58,410 nt of DNA. Origin: Brevibacterium sp. GTDB taxonomy: Bacteria > Actinomycetota > Actinomycetes > Actinomycetales > Brevibacteriaceae. The translations under genes were made by a program, and so were the position numbers. The stretch spans positions 1 through 58,410 of the forward strand of contig JAPSIC010000005.1 of the NCBI GenBank assembly GCA_031179165.1. Reading direction: 5' to 3'. Shown piece after piece: positions 10,250 through 19,110 of the stretch. The notes under the pieces were generated by a model. It saw only the letters and a list, made by a program, of their open reading frames with translations. It did no database searches and was not told the origin of the DNA. Positions within the stretch are counted from its first letter, which is position 1. Each line of letters begins with the position of its first letter.

Positions 10250-11415
10250 GAACCCTGCGGCTCGCACTGGTCGTCAACCCGATCGCCGGAATCGGAGGTC
10301 CCGCTGGTCTCATCGGCAGCGACGGCGAGGAGATCCAGGACCTGGCGATCGCGCGGGGATTCCGCTCTCGTGCGCAGGACAGAGCCGCGGAGTTCCTCAG
10401 GGTCCTCGAACGAGCGGCTCCCGGCGCCGAGGTGGCGATCGTGGGCGAAGGGCCCCTAGGGTTCGATGTGCTGTCCGCTGGAGGAGACCGGGTTGAGACG
10501 GTCCCGCGTGTGTCTGCCGAATCGAGGACATCCCCCGCCGATACTCGCGCGGTGGTCGCCGCGGCCATCGCGGCGAACGTCGACGTCATCGTCTTCGTCG
10601 GCGGAGACGGCACGGCCAGGGATATCCTCGACGAACTCGGTGAGACCGGGACGGTCCCCGTACTCGGCATCCCGTCGGGTGTGAAGATGCACTCGGCCGT
10701 GTTCTCCCGGTCTCCGGCGACCGCTGCCGCCCTGCTCGCATCGTGGGAACCGGATCGGGACGGATGTCTGAGAGTGGAAGTCGCCGACATCGATGAATCG
10801 GCCCGGCGGAGCGGAATCGTCACGACGAGGCTCTACGGGACTCTGCCGGTGCCGAACCGCCCTCGCCAGCTCCAGGGCGGTAAACTCGGCTCGTCTGCAC
10901 CTGGAAGTGATTCCGCCGCCGGTTTGGCCCGCGCTCTCGAAGAGTCCCTCGATCCCGAGGCGGTGTGGGTGCTGGGACCCGGAAGCACTGTCCGCCACGT
11001 GTGGGACCACCTCGCGGAGGGGGCTCTCAGCGACAAGGAGAGCCATTCGCTCAGCCTCCTCGCCGTCGACATCTCACTGCCGGCCGGTGACGGCCGCGTC
11101 CTCAAACCTGGTGCGGATGCGAAGGAGATCGAGGAAGCCACCGCCGGACGGAGGGTCCAGCTGGTGCTCTCCCCGGTCGGCGGTCAGGGTTTTCTCATCG
11201 GCCGCGGCAACCAGCAGCTGCGACCGGAACTGCTCGAGCACCTCGGGCAGAAGGATCTCATCGTCCTCGCCACTGCGACGAAGCTGGGGCAGCTGAACGG
11301 GGGACCGCTCTACATCGACAGCGGCAGACGATCCGTCGACGAGGCCCTGACGGGGTACATCCGAGTGCTCACAGGGCCCGGACAGACCGCGATGATGCGG
11401 CTGGAAGCGGGGTGA
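10246..11415 (+). CDS. AcoX-like ATP-NAD kinase family protein
   Basis: A 389-residue protein of the AcoX branch of the NAD kinase/diacylglycerol kinase superfamily. The N-terminus shows NPIAGIGGPAGLIGSDG, typical of AcoX, and GGDGTARDI is the nucleotide-binding NAD-kinase motif. GIPSGVKMHSAVF follows where NAD kinases contact the dinucleotide. AcoX proteins accompany acetoin and other catabolic dehydrogenase loci, but their activity is not firmly established. The ATG overlaps the GcvPB-like stop, so the two are translationally coupled. It may make NADP for a local enzyme, yet the neighbouring SDR has an Asp that favours NAD, so this is uncertain. Confidence 0.82.
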   Translation: MRTLRLALVVNPIAGIGGPAGLIGSDGEEIQDLAIARGFRSRAQDRAAEFLRVLERAAPGAEVAIVGEGPLGFDVLSAGGDRVETVPRVSAESRTSPADTRAVVAAAIAANVDVIVFVGGDGTARDILDELGETGTVPVLGIPSGVKMHSAVFSRSPATAAALLASWEPDRDGCLRVEVADIDESARRSGIVTTRLYGTLPVPNRPRQLQGGKLGSSAPGSDSAAGLARALEESLDPEAVWVLGPGSTVRHVWDHLAEGALSDKESHSLSLLAVDISLPAGDGRVLKPGADAKEIEEATAGRRVQLVLSPVGGQGFLIGRGNQQLRPELLEHLGQKDLIVLATATKLGQLNGGPLYIDSGRRSVDEALTGYIRVLTGPGQTAMMRLEAG

Positions 11416-11490
11416 CGGCCACCACGCACCTCATCGACCATCACAACTGTCACGGCCGGCTGCGGCTGATGACGCGAAAGGAGCCGTGCC

Positions 11491-12225
11491 ATGCGCGGTC
11501 TGCAGAACAGAACTGTGCTCATCACCGGAGCCGCGGGAGCGATCGGGCGTGCCACTGCCCAGCGCTTCCTCGAAGAAGGCGCACGCGTCGTCGCTCTTGA
11601 CTACGCAGCAGATGCACTGTCACGACTGGAACAGGACCTCCCCGAGATCGCCGCCGGCTACACGCTCGACGTCACCGACGCCTCGGCGGTCGATGCGGTG
11701 ATCGACAAGGTGAGGGCGGCTCACGACGGAATCGACGTGCTCATCAACAACGCAGGGATCAACGCTCGCCATGATTTCCTCGACATTCCCTTTGCGGACT
11801 GGCAGCGAGTGATGGCGACGAACCTCGATGGGGCGTTCCTGGTCGCTCAGGCCACTGCCCGAGCGATGGGTGAGAGGGGAGGCGTCATCCTCAATACCGC
11901 CTCGACCAACGGAATCGTCGGTTACAGGCGTCACGCCATCTACAGCACAGGAAAGGGCGCGCTCATCGAACTGACCAAATGCATGGCCCTCGACCTGGCG
12001 CCGCGAGTGAGAGTGAACGCGGTGTGCCCCGGATACATCCGGACCCCTCTCATGACCGCCGGCGACGAGCAGGCCGCCGACATCCCGCTCGGACGATTCG
12101 GCGACCCCGCCGAGGTGGCCGCCCTGTTCGCCTTCCTCGCTTCCGAGGACGCGTCCTACATCACCGGACAGACCGTGGTCGTCGACGGCGGAGAGACCAG
12201 CGGCGGGCTGCTGAGCAATCGCTGA
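11491..12225 (+). CDS. SDR family oxidoreductase
   Basis: A 244-residue classical short-chain dehydrogenase/reductase. It has the Rossmann motif TGAAGAIG at residues 12-19, NNAGI, the catalytic Ser in NTASTNG, and the YxxxK pair in YSTGK. The acidic residue after strand beta-2 (VVALD) favours NAD(H) over NADP(H). CPGYIRTPL and the C-terminal TGQTVVVDGG are standard for 3-oxoacyl reductase-like members. GAAAGGAGCC precedes the ATG, 75 bases after the AcoX-like gene. It probably oxidises a hydroxy intermediate of the cluster's pathway; the substrate cannot be read from sequence. Confidence 0.88.
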   Translation: MRGLQNRTVLITGAAGAIGRATAQRFLEEGARVVALDYAADALSRLEQDLPEIAAGYTLDVTDASAVDAVIDKVRAAHDGIDVLINNAGINARHDFLDIPFADWQRVMATNLDGAFLVAQATARAMGERGGVILNTASTNGIVGYRRHAIYSTGKGALIELTKCMALDLAPRVRVNAVCPGYIRTPLMTAGDEQAADIPLGRFGDPAEVAALFAFLASEDASYITGQTVVVDGGETSGGLLSNR

Positions 12226-12279
12226 GCCCGACCCGCCTGAGCTCGACATTTTCATCAACTGTTCCAAAGGAGGAACGTT

Positions 12280-13779
12280 ATGAGCAACAATTCCCTCGCG
12301 GCACCTGTGCCCATGTCCGATTCGGGGAGGCGGAGGCGCACTGCGCAGCCGAAGCACTTCTGGAATCTCGCATTCACCGAACTGTGGGAGCGGTTCAGCT
12401 ACTACGGGCTCCAAGCAGTTCTCACCTACTACCTCATCTACACCGTCACCGAGGGTGGCCTCGGCCTGTCGGAGACCGTGGCGGTCAGCGTGGTCGGAGC
12501 CTATGGAGGCACGCTGTACCTCTCGCAGCTGCTGGGAGCATGGTTGGCAGACCGGCTCATCTCCGCCCGCAGGCTGGTGTTCTCGGGTGCGGTGGTCATC
12601 ACTGCCGGTCACCTGTCCCTGGCCCTGCTGCCAGGCGTTCCGGGCCTTGCCCTCGGGCTGGTGCTCATCGCCCTGGGCACCGGTCTGCTCAAGACGAACA
12701 TCACCTCAATCGTCGGCATGCTCTTCTCCGGGTGGTCGCGGACTGCCAGGGATGCCGGATTCTCCTACTTCTACCTCTCGATCAACCTCGGCGCCATCTT
12801 CGGACCGTTGTCGACGGGCTGGCTGCAGTCCAACGTCGGATTCCACTGGGCCTTCGGGCTCGCGGCTCTCGGCATGACTGCGGCGCTGATCCAGTACTCG
12901 GTGAGAATGCGCGCTCTGCCGTCCGAATCGGACTTCGTGCCGAATCCTGTCAGCCGCCCTGGTCTAGTCAAGGCCGGTCTCGGAGCGCTGGTCTTCGCCA
13001 TCGTCGTCGCCGCCCTTGTCGCCGCCGGGATCATCACCGCCGCCAACCTCAACTATGCGGTCGGCATTCTCATCGGTGCCGCCGCGCTCATCTACTTCAC
13101 CACGATCCTGCGCTCGAAACACATCGACGAGTCGGCTCGAACTCGCGTGGCCGGTTATGTGCCCATGTGGCTGGGGGAGGCGCTCTACTACGGCTTCTAT
13201 CTGCAGCTGTTCACCACCGTGCCGCTGATCATCACCGACCGGGTGGATCTGAGCATCGGCGGGTGGTCGATTCCTGAAGCGTGGTTCTCCGTCGTGGGGA
13301 CCATTGCCCTCGTCCTCATCATTCCGGTGCTGGCCACCCGATGGAAGCAGAGGGGGATCGGCAGGTTGCGGCCCAGCGCCAAATTCCCCCTCGGATTCTG
13401 GACGATCGGTGTCGCCTATCTGCTCATGCTCCTGACGACTCTGTCGACCGGCAAGGACATCTCGCCCTTCTTCATCGCCGTCTGTCTCATCATCGCCGGC
13501 ATCTCCGAGGTGTTCGTGGGTCCCATCGGCTTCTCCGTGGTCACTCGAATCGCTCCCGAACGGTTCAAGACACAATTGGTCGCGTTGAAGATTCTCACCT
13601 TGGGCGCCGGATCGACGATCTCGGGTCTGCTTGCCACCATGTACACGGTGGTTCCGGCCGTCGCGTTCTTCCTCGTGGTCGGGGGAACCGCTGTCGTGGC
13701 CGGCCTGCTACTGTGGTGGGGCTCTGCAAGGATCGAAGCGGCTCTTGACACCGGCTTGGCGGAGCCACGCCAGAGCTGA
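12280..13779 (+). CDS. POT-family proton-coupled peptide transporter
   Basis: A 499-residue membrane protein of the proton-dependent oligopeptide transporter family (PTR2, MFS fold). The proton-coupling motif ExxERFxYY is intact in helix 1 (Glu34, Glu37, Arg38, Phe39, Tyr41, Tyr42). About 12-14 hydrophobic helices follow, with LKTNITSIVGMLF and FSYFYLSINLGA matching the family's PTR2 signature regions. A perfect AAAGGAGG lies before the ATG, suggesting high expression. It probably imports a di- or tripeptide or peptide-like compound that the GcvP-like/SDR enzymes then process. The PucR gene starts 11 bases downstream. Confidence 0.9.
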   Translation: MSNNSLAAPVPMSDSGRRRRTAQPKHFWNLAFTELWERFSYYGLQAVLTYYLIYTVTEGGLGLSETVAVSVVGAYGGTLYLSQLLGAWLADRLISARRLVFSGAVVITAGHLSLALLPGVPGLALGLVLIALGTGLLKTNITSIVGMLFSGWSRTARDAGFSYFYLSINLGAIFGPLSTGWLQSNVGFHWAFGLAALGMTAALIQYSVRMRALPSESDFVPNPVSRPGLVKAGLGALVFAIVVAALVAAGIITAANLNYAVGILIGAAALIYFTTILRSKHIDESARTRVAGYVPMWLGEALYYGFYLQLFTTVPLIITDRVDLSIGGWSIPEAWFSVVGTIALVLIIPVLATRWKQRGIGRLRPSAKFPLGFWTIGVAYLLMLLTTLSTGKDISPFFIAVCLIIAGISEVFVGPIGFSVVTRIAPERFKTQLVALKILTLGAGSTISGLLATMYTVVPAVAFFLVVGGTAVVAGLLLWWGSARIEAALDTGLAEPRQS

Positions 13780-13790
13780 AGGACGGACAC

Positions 13791-15398
13791 ATGCTGCGAC
13801 TCTCCCGACTCGTATCGGACCGCTCGCTGGGACTCGAGGTCCTCGTCGATGTCGCGGATCCGGAAGTCGGTTGGGCGCATGTGAGTGAACTGCGCGATCC
13901 GACACCGTGGCTGACCGGTGGTGAGCTGCTGCTCACCACCGGTCTCGAGCTGTTCCGCAGCTCCTCGGAGACTCGGGAGTTCTGCCGGCGGCTGGTGGCG
14001 GCTGAAGTCGCCGCACTGGGTGTGAGCGTCGGCGCTTCTCTCCCGCATCGCACATTTCCTGACATCCTGGTGGAGGAGTCGCGAGCGGCCGGGCTGCCAT
14101 TGGTGAGAGTCCCGGAGATGACGCCGCTGCAGGCGGTGGTGCGGGCAGTCTCGACATCGCTCAACGAGGAGGAGACTCTCCCTCTGCGCAGAGCCCTCGT
14201 TGCGCAACGTCAGCTCGGTCGGGCCGCCACTCGCGAGAACGGTGTCGAAGCCATCCTCAGAATCCTGCACGAGGTCAGCGGATTCCGTGCACTCGTCACC
14301 GATCCTGGGCTGCACCCGGTGGCCAGTCAGGGACAGGCTGCGCGGGACCTGCTTGAGCGATACCGTCCCCAGATCAAGGCTCAGATTCCGCACGGTCTGC
14401 GCTGGTCGTTCAGCGACGACGTCGGTGCGCTGGAGAAGGTCCAGATCTCACCTCTGGGCACGCAGGGCAAGCTGCGGGGAATTCTCATCGCGTCCAAGAC
14501 CGGGCTGGTGACAGACTACGATCGAGCGCTGCTCAGCATGGTGGTCTCCCAGCTGAGTGTGCTCGCGGAGCTGCGGCATTCCGCCCGGCGCCGCGAGCGT
14601 GAGCAGCGGGCACGAGCAGCCACAGCACTGCTGACGCAGTCACTTGCCGAAGTCGACGCCGTGATCATCCTCGCCCGGGCCGGCGTGGAATGCCGAGAGA
14701 TCCGCGTTGCCCGATTCTCCTCCCGGCTCGACGAGGTTGAGATGCTCATCCTCGACTCGGCTCTCGAATCCTCGTGCTCCGATGTCCTGTATCGGTCCGA
14801 GCCGGAGGCGACCTGGGCCATACTGTGTGAGCCTGGTGAGACAGTGGCCGCCGAACTCCGCGATGCTCTGCTGAGCTTTCCCGCTGAGTGCCCTCCGGTT
14901 GCGGGCAATGGCAAAGAGGACAGACCTCGCCCAGCTGCGGAGTCGAACAATTCGCGCGGTGATCGAACCCGGGCGACGATCAGGGTGGGAGTCGGGGCCG
15001 GGGCGACCCCTGGAGAGATCCTCCGCAGTGCCCGCCAGGCTGAGCGGGCATTGAACGTCGCCTGCGACACTGGCCGAAGGATGGTCGAGCTGTCCCGAGT
15101 CGACGGTTTCCGCGCACTCTTGGCACTCGGAAGCGAAATCGACAGGGCCGAGTTCTGCGAGGGAGTCCTGCAACAGGTCGACGAACACCCGAATGGGCAG
15201 CAGCTGCTCGACGCACTGAGGGCCTATCTGCGTGCTGTCGGCAACATGGAGGACGCGGCAACTGCCCTGGGAGTGCACCGCCACACAGTGCGAACCCGAT
15301 TGGAGCAGGTGGAGAACCTCACTGCTCGCCGATTGTCGAATGCCGAAGAACGCCTTGAGCTCTGGCTCGCCGTCGAAATGCGAGACCTCGCCACCTGA
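13791..15398 (+). CDS. PucR-family transcriptional regulator
   Basis: A 535-residue regulator. The N-terminal PucR domain covers about residues 1-130 (WLTGGELLLTTGLEL is the typical segment). A variable middle follows, with a basic helical stretch around residue 265, then a C-terminal CdaR/PucR helix-turn-helix at about residues 470-530 (ALGVHRHTVRTRLEQVENL). Such proteins act mostly as ligand-responsive activators of catabolic genes. Its position as the last gene of the run, 11 bases after the transporter, suggests it senses a substrate of this pathway and controls the cluster from 7.1 kb onwards. The ligand is unknown. Confidence 0.88.
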   Translation: MLRLSRLVSDRSLGLEVLVDVADPEVGWAHVSELRDPTPWLTGGELLLTTGLELFRSSSETREFCRRLVAAEVAALGVSVGASLPHRTFPDILVEESRAAGLPLVRVPEMTPLQAVVRAVSTSLNEEETLPLRRALVAQRQLGRAATRENGVEAILRILHEVSGFRALVTDPGLHPVASQGQAARDLLERYRPQIKAQIPHGLRWSFSDDVGALEKVQISPLGTQGKLRGILIASKTGLVTDYDRALLSMVVSQLSVLAELRHSARRREREQRARAATALLTQSLAEVDAVIILARAGVECREIRVARFSSRLDEVEMLILDSALESSCSDVLYRSEPEATWAILCEPGETVAAELRDALLSFPAECPPVAGNGKEDRPRPAAESNNSRGDRTRATIRVGVGAGATPGEILRSARQAERALNVACDTGRRMVELSRVDGFRALLALGSEIDRAEFCEGVLQQVDEHPNGQQLLDALRAYLRAVGNMEDAATALGVHRHTVRTRLEQVENLTARRLSNAEERLELWLAVEMRDLAT

Positions 15399-15407
15399 GC
15401 TGTTCAC

Positions 15408-17141
15408 TCAGAGCCCGAAGTACGCCCTCAGCTCTTCTGCGATCGCACCGAGGCGCTGCTGGGCGAGGGTCGCCTCGTCGGCTCCGGCGACGACTTCGAG
15501 GTAGCACTTGAGCTTCGGCTCGGTGCCCGAGGGCCTGACGATGACGCGGGAGTTCTCCTCAGAGAGGACGACGACGCCGTCAGTGGGAGGCAGGTGCTCG
15601 TGCCCGAGCGAGAGGTCGTGGACCTCGGTGACGGGGGAGCCTGCCAGCATCGTCGGCGGGTTCTCGCGCAGACTCCGCATGGACGCTGCGATGCGGGAGA
15701 CGTCGTCGAGGCGGAAGCTCAGCGGTGCCGTGGCGAACCAGCCGTCGCGGGCGCGGATCCGGTCGAGTTCGGCCTCGATCGTGGTGCCCTCGGCCTTGAG
15801 CCGGGCGGCGAGAGCGGCGAACATGACCGCGGCCGAGATCCCGTCCTTGTCCCGCACGGCACCGGGATCGACGCAGTAGCCCAAGGCCTCCTCGTAGCCG
15901 AAGACCAGAGCCGGCACCCGGGAGATCCACTTGAACCCGGTCAGAGTGGTGGTGGCGGCGAACCCATAGTGCTCGGCGACGGCGGCCAGGCCGCGAGAGG
16001 ACACGATCGAGTTCGCGAACACCAGGGACCCGTCGGAGCCGTGGGAGGCGGCCAGGCGAATGGCGACGTCCTCGCCGAGGAGCAGACCCACCTCGTCGCC
16101 GGACAGCTGCCGGTACCCGGCACGGGCGGAGGGGTCAGGGATCGCGGCGGAGAACCGGTCGGCATCGGGATCGTTGGCGATGACCAGTTCGGCTCCGACC
16201 TCGCGGGCCAGGGCGTAGGACTCGTCGAGGGCCCCGGCCTCCTCCGGGTTCGGGAACGCCACCGTCGGGAAGTCGGGGTCCGGGTCCTGCTGTGAGGCCA
16301 CCGGGTGCACGGAGGTGAAACCGTTGCGGGCCAGCGCCGCCTCGACGACGCGGGAGCCGACCCCGTGCAGGGAGGTGAGCACGATCCGCAGGTCCGCGTT
16401 CGCCTTCAGCCCGAGGTCGTCGATGCGCCGCAGGTAGGTCTCGACGATGGAGTCGTCGAGGTGCTCCCACCCGGATTCGGCCCGGGGCACGGACGACACG
16501 GATTCGACGGTGGCGATCTCCGTGGCGATGAGGGCATCGGCGGGGCTGACGATCTGCGCTCCCGCGCCCGCCACCGCCGCCGCCGGATCGGGTTCGATCG
16601 CCAGCAGAGGCCGTTCGCCCAGATAGACCTTGTAGCCGTTGTCGGCCGGCGGGTTGTGGCTGGCGGTGACCATGATCCCGGCGTCCGCGTAGAGGTGGGT
16701 GAGGGCGAACGCGAGCAGGGGAGTGGGCAGCTGTTCGGGCAGCTGGATCGCGGTGCCGCCGGCGGCGGTCACGACGGCGGCGGTGTCACTGGCGAATTCG
16801 GCCGACTTGTGGCGGGCATCGCAGCCGATGACCACGCTGAAGCCGGGACCGACGGTGCGCAGCAGGAACCGGCAGAGACCGGCGGCGGCGCGGATGACCA
16901 CGGCCCGGTTCATCCGGTTCGGTCCCGCCCCGATCTCACCGCGCAGCCCCGCCGTGCCGAAGGCCAGGGGGCCGGAGAACCGGTCCTCGAGATCGGCGAT
17001 GGCGACGCCGTGGTCGGCTTCGGCCGAGGCGAGGATCGCCTCGAGCTCGGCGACCGTGTCCGGATCCGGGTCGTCGGCGATCCAGTCGCGCACGACCTGC
17101 GGGTCGAAGCCGTTCGTGAAGCGGTCTGCTGCTCGGGTCAT
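15408..17141 (-). CDS. Phosphosugar mutase (PMM/PGM family)
   Basis: A 577-residue alpha-D-phosphohexomutase. The phosphoserine loop is TASHNPPADNGYKVY (Ser161), the metal-binding loop is DPDADR (residues 324-329), the sugar-specificity loop contains GYEEALGY, and RPSGTEPKLK near the C-terminus binds phosphate. ATG 17141 gives the normal length; the frame is open further upstream only as an out-of-frame shadow of the purine nucleoside phosphorylase gene. The same pairing with a purine nucleoside phosphorylase exists in Mycobacterium tuberculosis (pmmB next to deoD), so it may serve as a phosphopentomutase linking nucleoside phosphorylases to deoC. It ends 9 bases from the convergent PucR gene. 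Confidence 0.92.
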   Translation of the reverse strand: MTRAADRFTNGFDPQVVRDWIADDPDPDTVAELEAILASAEADHGVAIADLEDRFSGPLAFGTAGLRGEIGAGPNRMNRAVVIRAAAGLCRFLLRTVGPGFSVVIGCDARHKSAEFASDTAAVVTAAGGTAIQLPEQLPTPLLAFALTHLYADAGIMVTASHNPPADNGYKVYLGERPLLAIEPDPAAAVAGAGAQIVSPADALIATEIATVESVSSVPRAESGWEHLDDSIVETYLRRIDDLGLKANADLRIVLTSLHGVGSRVVEAALARNGFTSVHPVASQQDPDPDFPTVAFPNPEEAGALDESYALAREVGAELVIANDPDADRFSAAIPDPSARAGYRQLSGDEVGLLLGEDVAIRLAASHGSDGSLVFANSIVSSRGLAAVAEHYGFAATTTLTGFKWISRVPALVFGYEEALGYCVDPGAVRDKDGISAAVMFAALAARLKAEGTTIEAELDRIRARDGWFATAPLSFRLDDVSRIAASMRSLRENPPTMLAGSPVTEVHDLSLGHEHLPPTDGVVVLSEENSRVIVRPSGTEPKLKCYLEVVAGADEATLAQQRLGAIAEELRAYFGL

Positions 17142-17227
17142 GTCCGTCCTTGTCCGTCGGTGTCCTCGATGTCCCGGGTCCGGTGCGCGCGGCGTGCCCG
17201 GGCTCGTGCTCGAATCCGCGCCGCGTC

Positions 17228-18037
17228 TCAGAGCTGCGCGACGATGTCGGCGAGCAGCTTCGAGATGCGCGGGCCCGCCGCGACCCCGGCCTCGATCACC
17301 TCGGCGTGGGAGAGCGGGGTCTCCTGGATGCCGGCGGCGAGGTTGGTCACCAGGGAGATCCCCATCAGCTCCATCCCGGCCTGGCGGGCGGCGATGGCCT
17401 CCAAGGCGGTCGACATCCCGACCAGGTCGGCGCCGAGGATCCCGGCCATCCGCACCTCGGCGGGGGTCTCGTAGTGGGGGCCGGTGAACTGGGCGTAGAC
17501 GCCTTCGTCGAGGGTGGGGTCGATGTCCTTGGCGATGGCGCGCATCCGCGGGGAGTACAGATCGGTGAGATCGACGAAGTTCGCGCCCTCGATCGGGGAG
17601 GTGCCGGTGAGGTTGATGTGGTCGGAGATGAGCACCGGGGTCCCGGCCGCCCAGTTGCGGTTGAGTCCGCCGCAGCCGTTGGTCAGGACGAGGCTGGCGC
17701 AGCCGGCGGCGGCGGCGGTCCTGACCCCATGGGCCACCGCGCGCACGCCCCTGCCCTCGTAGTAGTGGGTGCGGGCGCCGAGGACGAGCGCGTGCCTGCC
17801 GCTGGCCTCGATCCGGATCGTGCGCAGGGTGCCGCCGTGGCCGGTGACGGCGGGGGCGTGGAAGCCGGGGACCTCGGCCGCGGGGATCTCGCTGATCGTC
17901 TCGCCGAGGAGGTCGGCGGCTCCGCCCCAACCCGAACCGAGGACGAGAGCGATGTCGTGGCGCTCGATGCCGGCGTTCGCGTTGACGGTCGTAGCCGCGG
18001 CCTGAGCTGCGGCGGTAGGATCGTTCAAGTCAGTCAT
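17228..18037 (-). CDS. punA: Purine nucleoside phosphorylase
   Basis: Phosphorolyses purine (deoxy)nucleosides to base plus (deoxy)ribose-1-phosphate. The 269-residue trimeric PNP/MTAP-family protein shows the phosphate-binding GSGWGG (residues 34-39), the HYYEG segment, TNGCGGLN, and the substrate region GPHYETPAE followed by VGMST. Length is normal. It lies 86 bases upstream of the phosphosugar mutase on the same strand, so the two probably form an operon. The promoter must lie in the 45-base gap shared with the divergent GNAT gene. Confidence 0.94.
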   Translation of the reverse strand: MTDLNDPTAAAQAAATTVNANAGIERHDIALVLGSGWGGAADLLGETISEIPAAEVPGFHAPAVTGHGGTLRTIRIEASGRHALVLGARTHYYEGRGVRAVAHGVRTAAAAGCASLVLTNGCGGLNRNWAAGTPVLISDHINLTGTSPIEGANFVDLTDLYSPRMRAIAKDIDPTLDEGVYAQFTGPHYETPAEVRMAGILGADLVGMSTALEAIAARQAGMELMGISLVTNLAAGIQETPLSHAEVIEAGVAAGPRISKLLADIVAQL

Positions 18038-18082
18038 TCGCCCAGATTATCAACACATCAGTCCCCTCAAGGAGCGCACCCG

Positions 18083-19081
18083 ATGCCGATCAGACCACTG
18101 ACCGATGGCGACGATCTGCGCCTGGGCGAGGTGTTCGGCGATGCCGACACCCCCGCCGCCCACATGGCCAGGTCCCTGTTCCGGCCGTCCTCGGACGCGC
18201 CGCTGCTGCGCTCCGTCATCGCCGAGGTGGTTCCCGGGGTTCCCGTCGGCGCGGCCGCGATCGCCGAATCCCCGCTCCACCCCTACCGGGCGTGGGTGCA
18301 CGTGGAGGTCGCCGCCGAGGAGCAGGGCCGCGGCCTCGGCCGGGAACTGTTCGAAGCGGTGTGCGCCGAGACCTTCGGTTCGGCCCTGGAGGGCCTCGAC
18401 CTGCGGGCGCGGGTGCAGGCGGGCAGCCCGGGCGAGGGCTTCGCAAACGCCCTCGGCTTCGCCCCGCTGATGACGACGCGAGTGATCAGGGTGCCCGCCG
18501 GGGCGCTGCCGCCCAGCGGAGGCGGCCGGGCCGAGGACCTCGAGATCGTGTCGACCGGCTCGGTCAAGCTGACCAAGGCGTTCCTCGCCTGGTACACGGC
18601 GGTCAACCGCGAGGATGCGGTCGCCGAGCTGTCGATCGGTCAGGTGAACACCGCGTTCCTGTCCGAGGCGGCCGGCGCCCACGGGGCGGCGCTGCTGGGC
18701 GGTGACGAGGGGCTGCGCGCCTTCGCCGTCTCCTATGCCCGGGAGGCCGGTCAGCAGGCCCCGACCGACATCGTCGATGCCGGACCCGCTCGTGACAGTG
18801 GACCGGGCACCGAGGAGGAGGCACCGACCGAGCTCATCCTCGGATCCATGCACGAGACCAGCGAGGAGGCCGCTGACCCGAGCGACGAGACGTTCACCGC
18901 CGCGCTCGGCGATGCCGGTCTGCTTCTTGCCCGGTTGTCCGTCGACGCCGATGTCGTCCTCGAGGTGACCAGCGGTATGCCCGTGATCTCGGTCCTGGCC
19001 GACCGCCTCATCGAGTCCGGGAAGGCGAGCGAACTCTACCGCTACGAGACGCTGAGCGGGCCGCCGGCCGAGACGAACTGA
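18083..19081 (+). CDS. GNAT-family N-acetyltransferase-like protein
   Basis: A 332-residue protein. The N-terminal half (about residues 5-135) fits a GNAT fold: WVHVEVAAEEQGRGLGREL is the acetyl-CoA binding segment (Q/RxxGxG/A pattern), followed by ANALGFAPL. The C-terminal half resembles a second, degenerate acetyltransferase-like domain with an acidic, low-complexity insertion at about residues 235-275. CAAGGAGCGC precedes the ATG. It is divergent from punA and convergent with the FtsK-like gene. The substrate is not predictable. Confidence 0.75.
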   Translation: MPIRPLTDGDDLRLGEVFGDADTPAAHMARSLFRPSSDAPLLRSVIAEVVPGVPVGAAAIAESPLHPYRAWVHVEVAAEEQGRGLGRELFEAVCAETFGSALEGLDLRARVQAGSPGEGFANALGFAPLMTTRVIRVPAGALPPSGGGRAEDLEIVSTGSVKLTKAFLAWYTAVNREDAVAELSIGQVNTAFLSEAAGAHGAALLGGDEGLRAFAVSYAREAGQQAPTDIVDAGPARDSGPGTEEEAPTELILGSMHETSEEAADPSDETFTAALGDAGLLLARLSVDADVVLEVTSGMPVISVLADRLIESGKASELYRYETLSGPPAETN

Positions 19082-19093
19082 ACCTGTTCACTT

Positions 19094-19107
19094 CGCCCTT
19101 CCGGGCG
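19094..19107. terminator. Short hairpin between convergent genes
   Basis: CGCCC and GGGCG pair around a TTCC loop in the 29-base gap between the GNAT-like gene and the convergent FtsK-like gene. It is short and lacks T-runs, so any bidirectional terminator role is tentative. Confidence 0.35.
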
Positions 19108-19110
19108 TGC

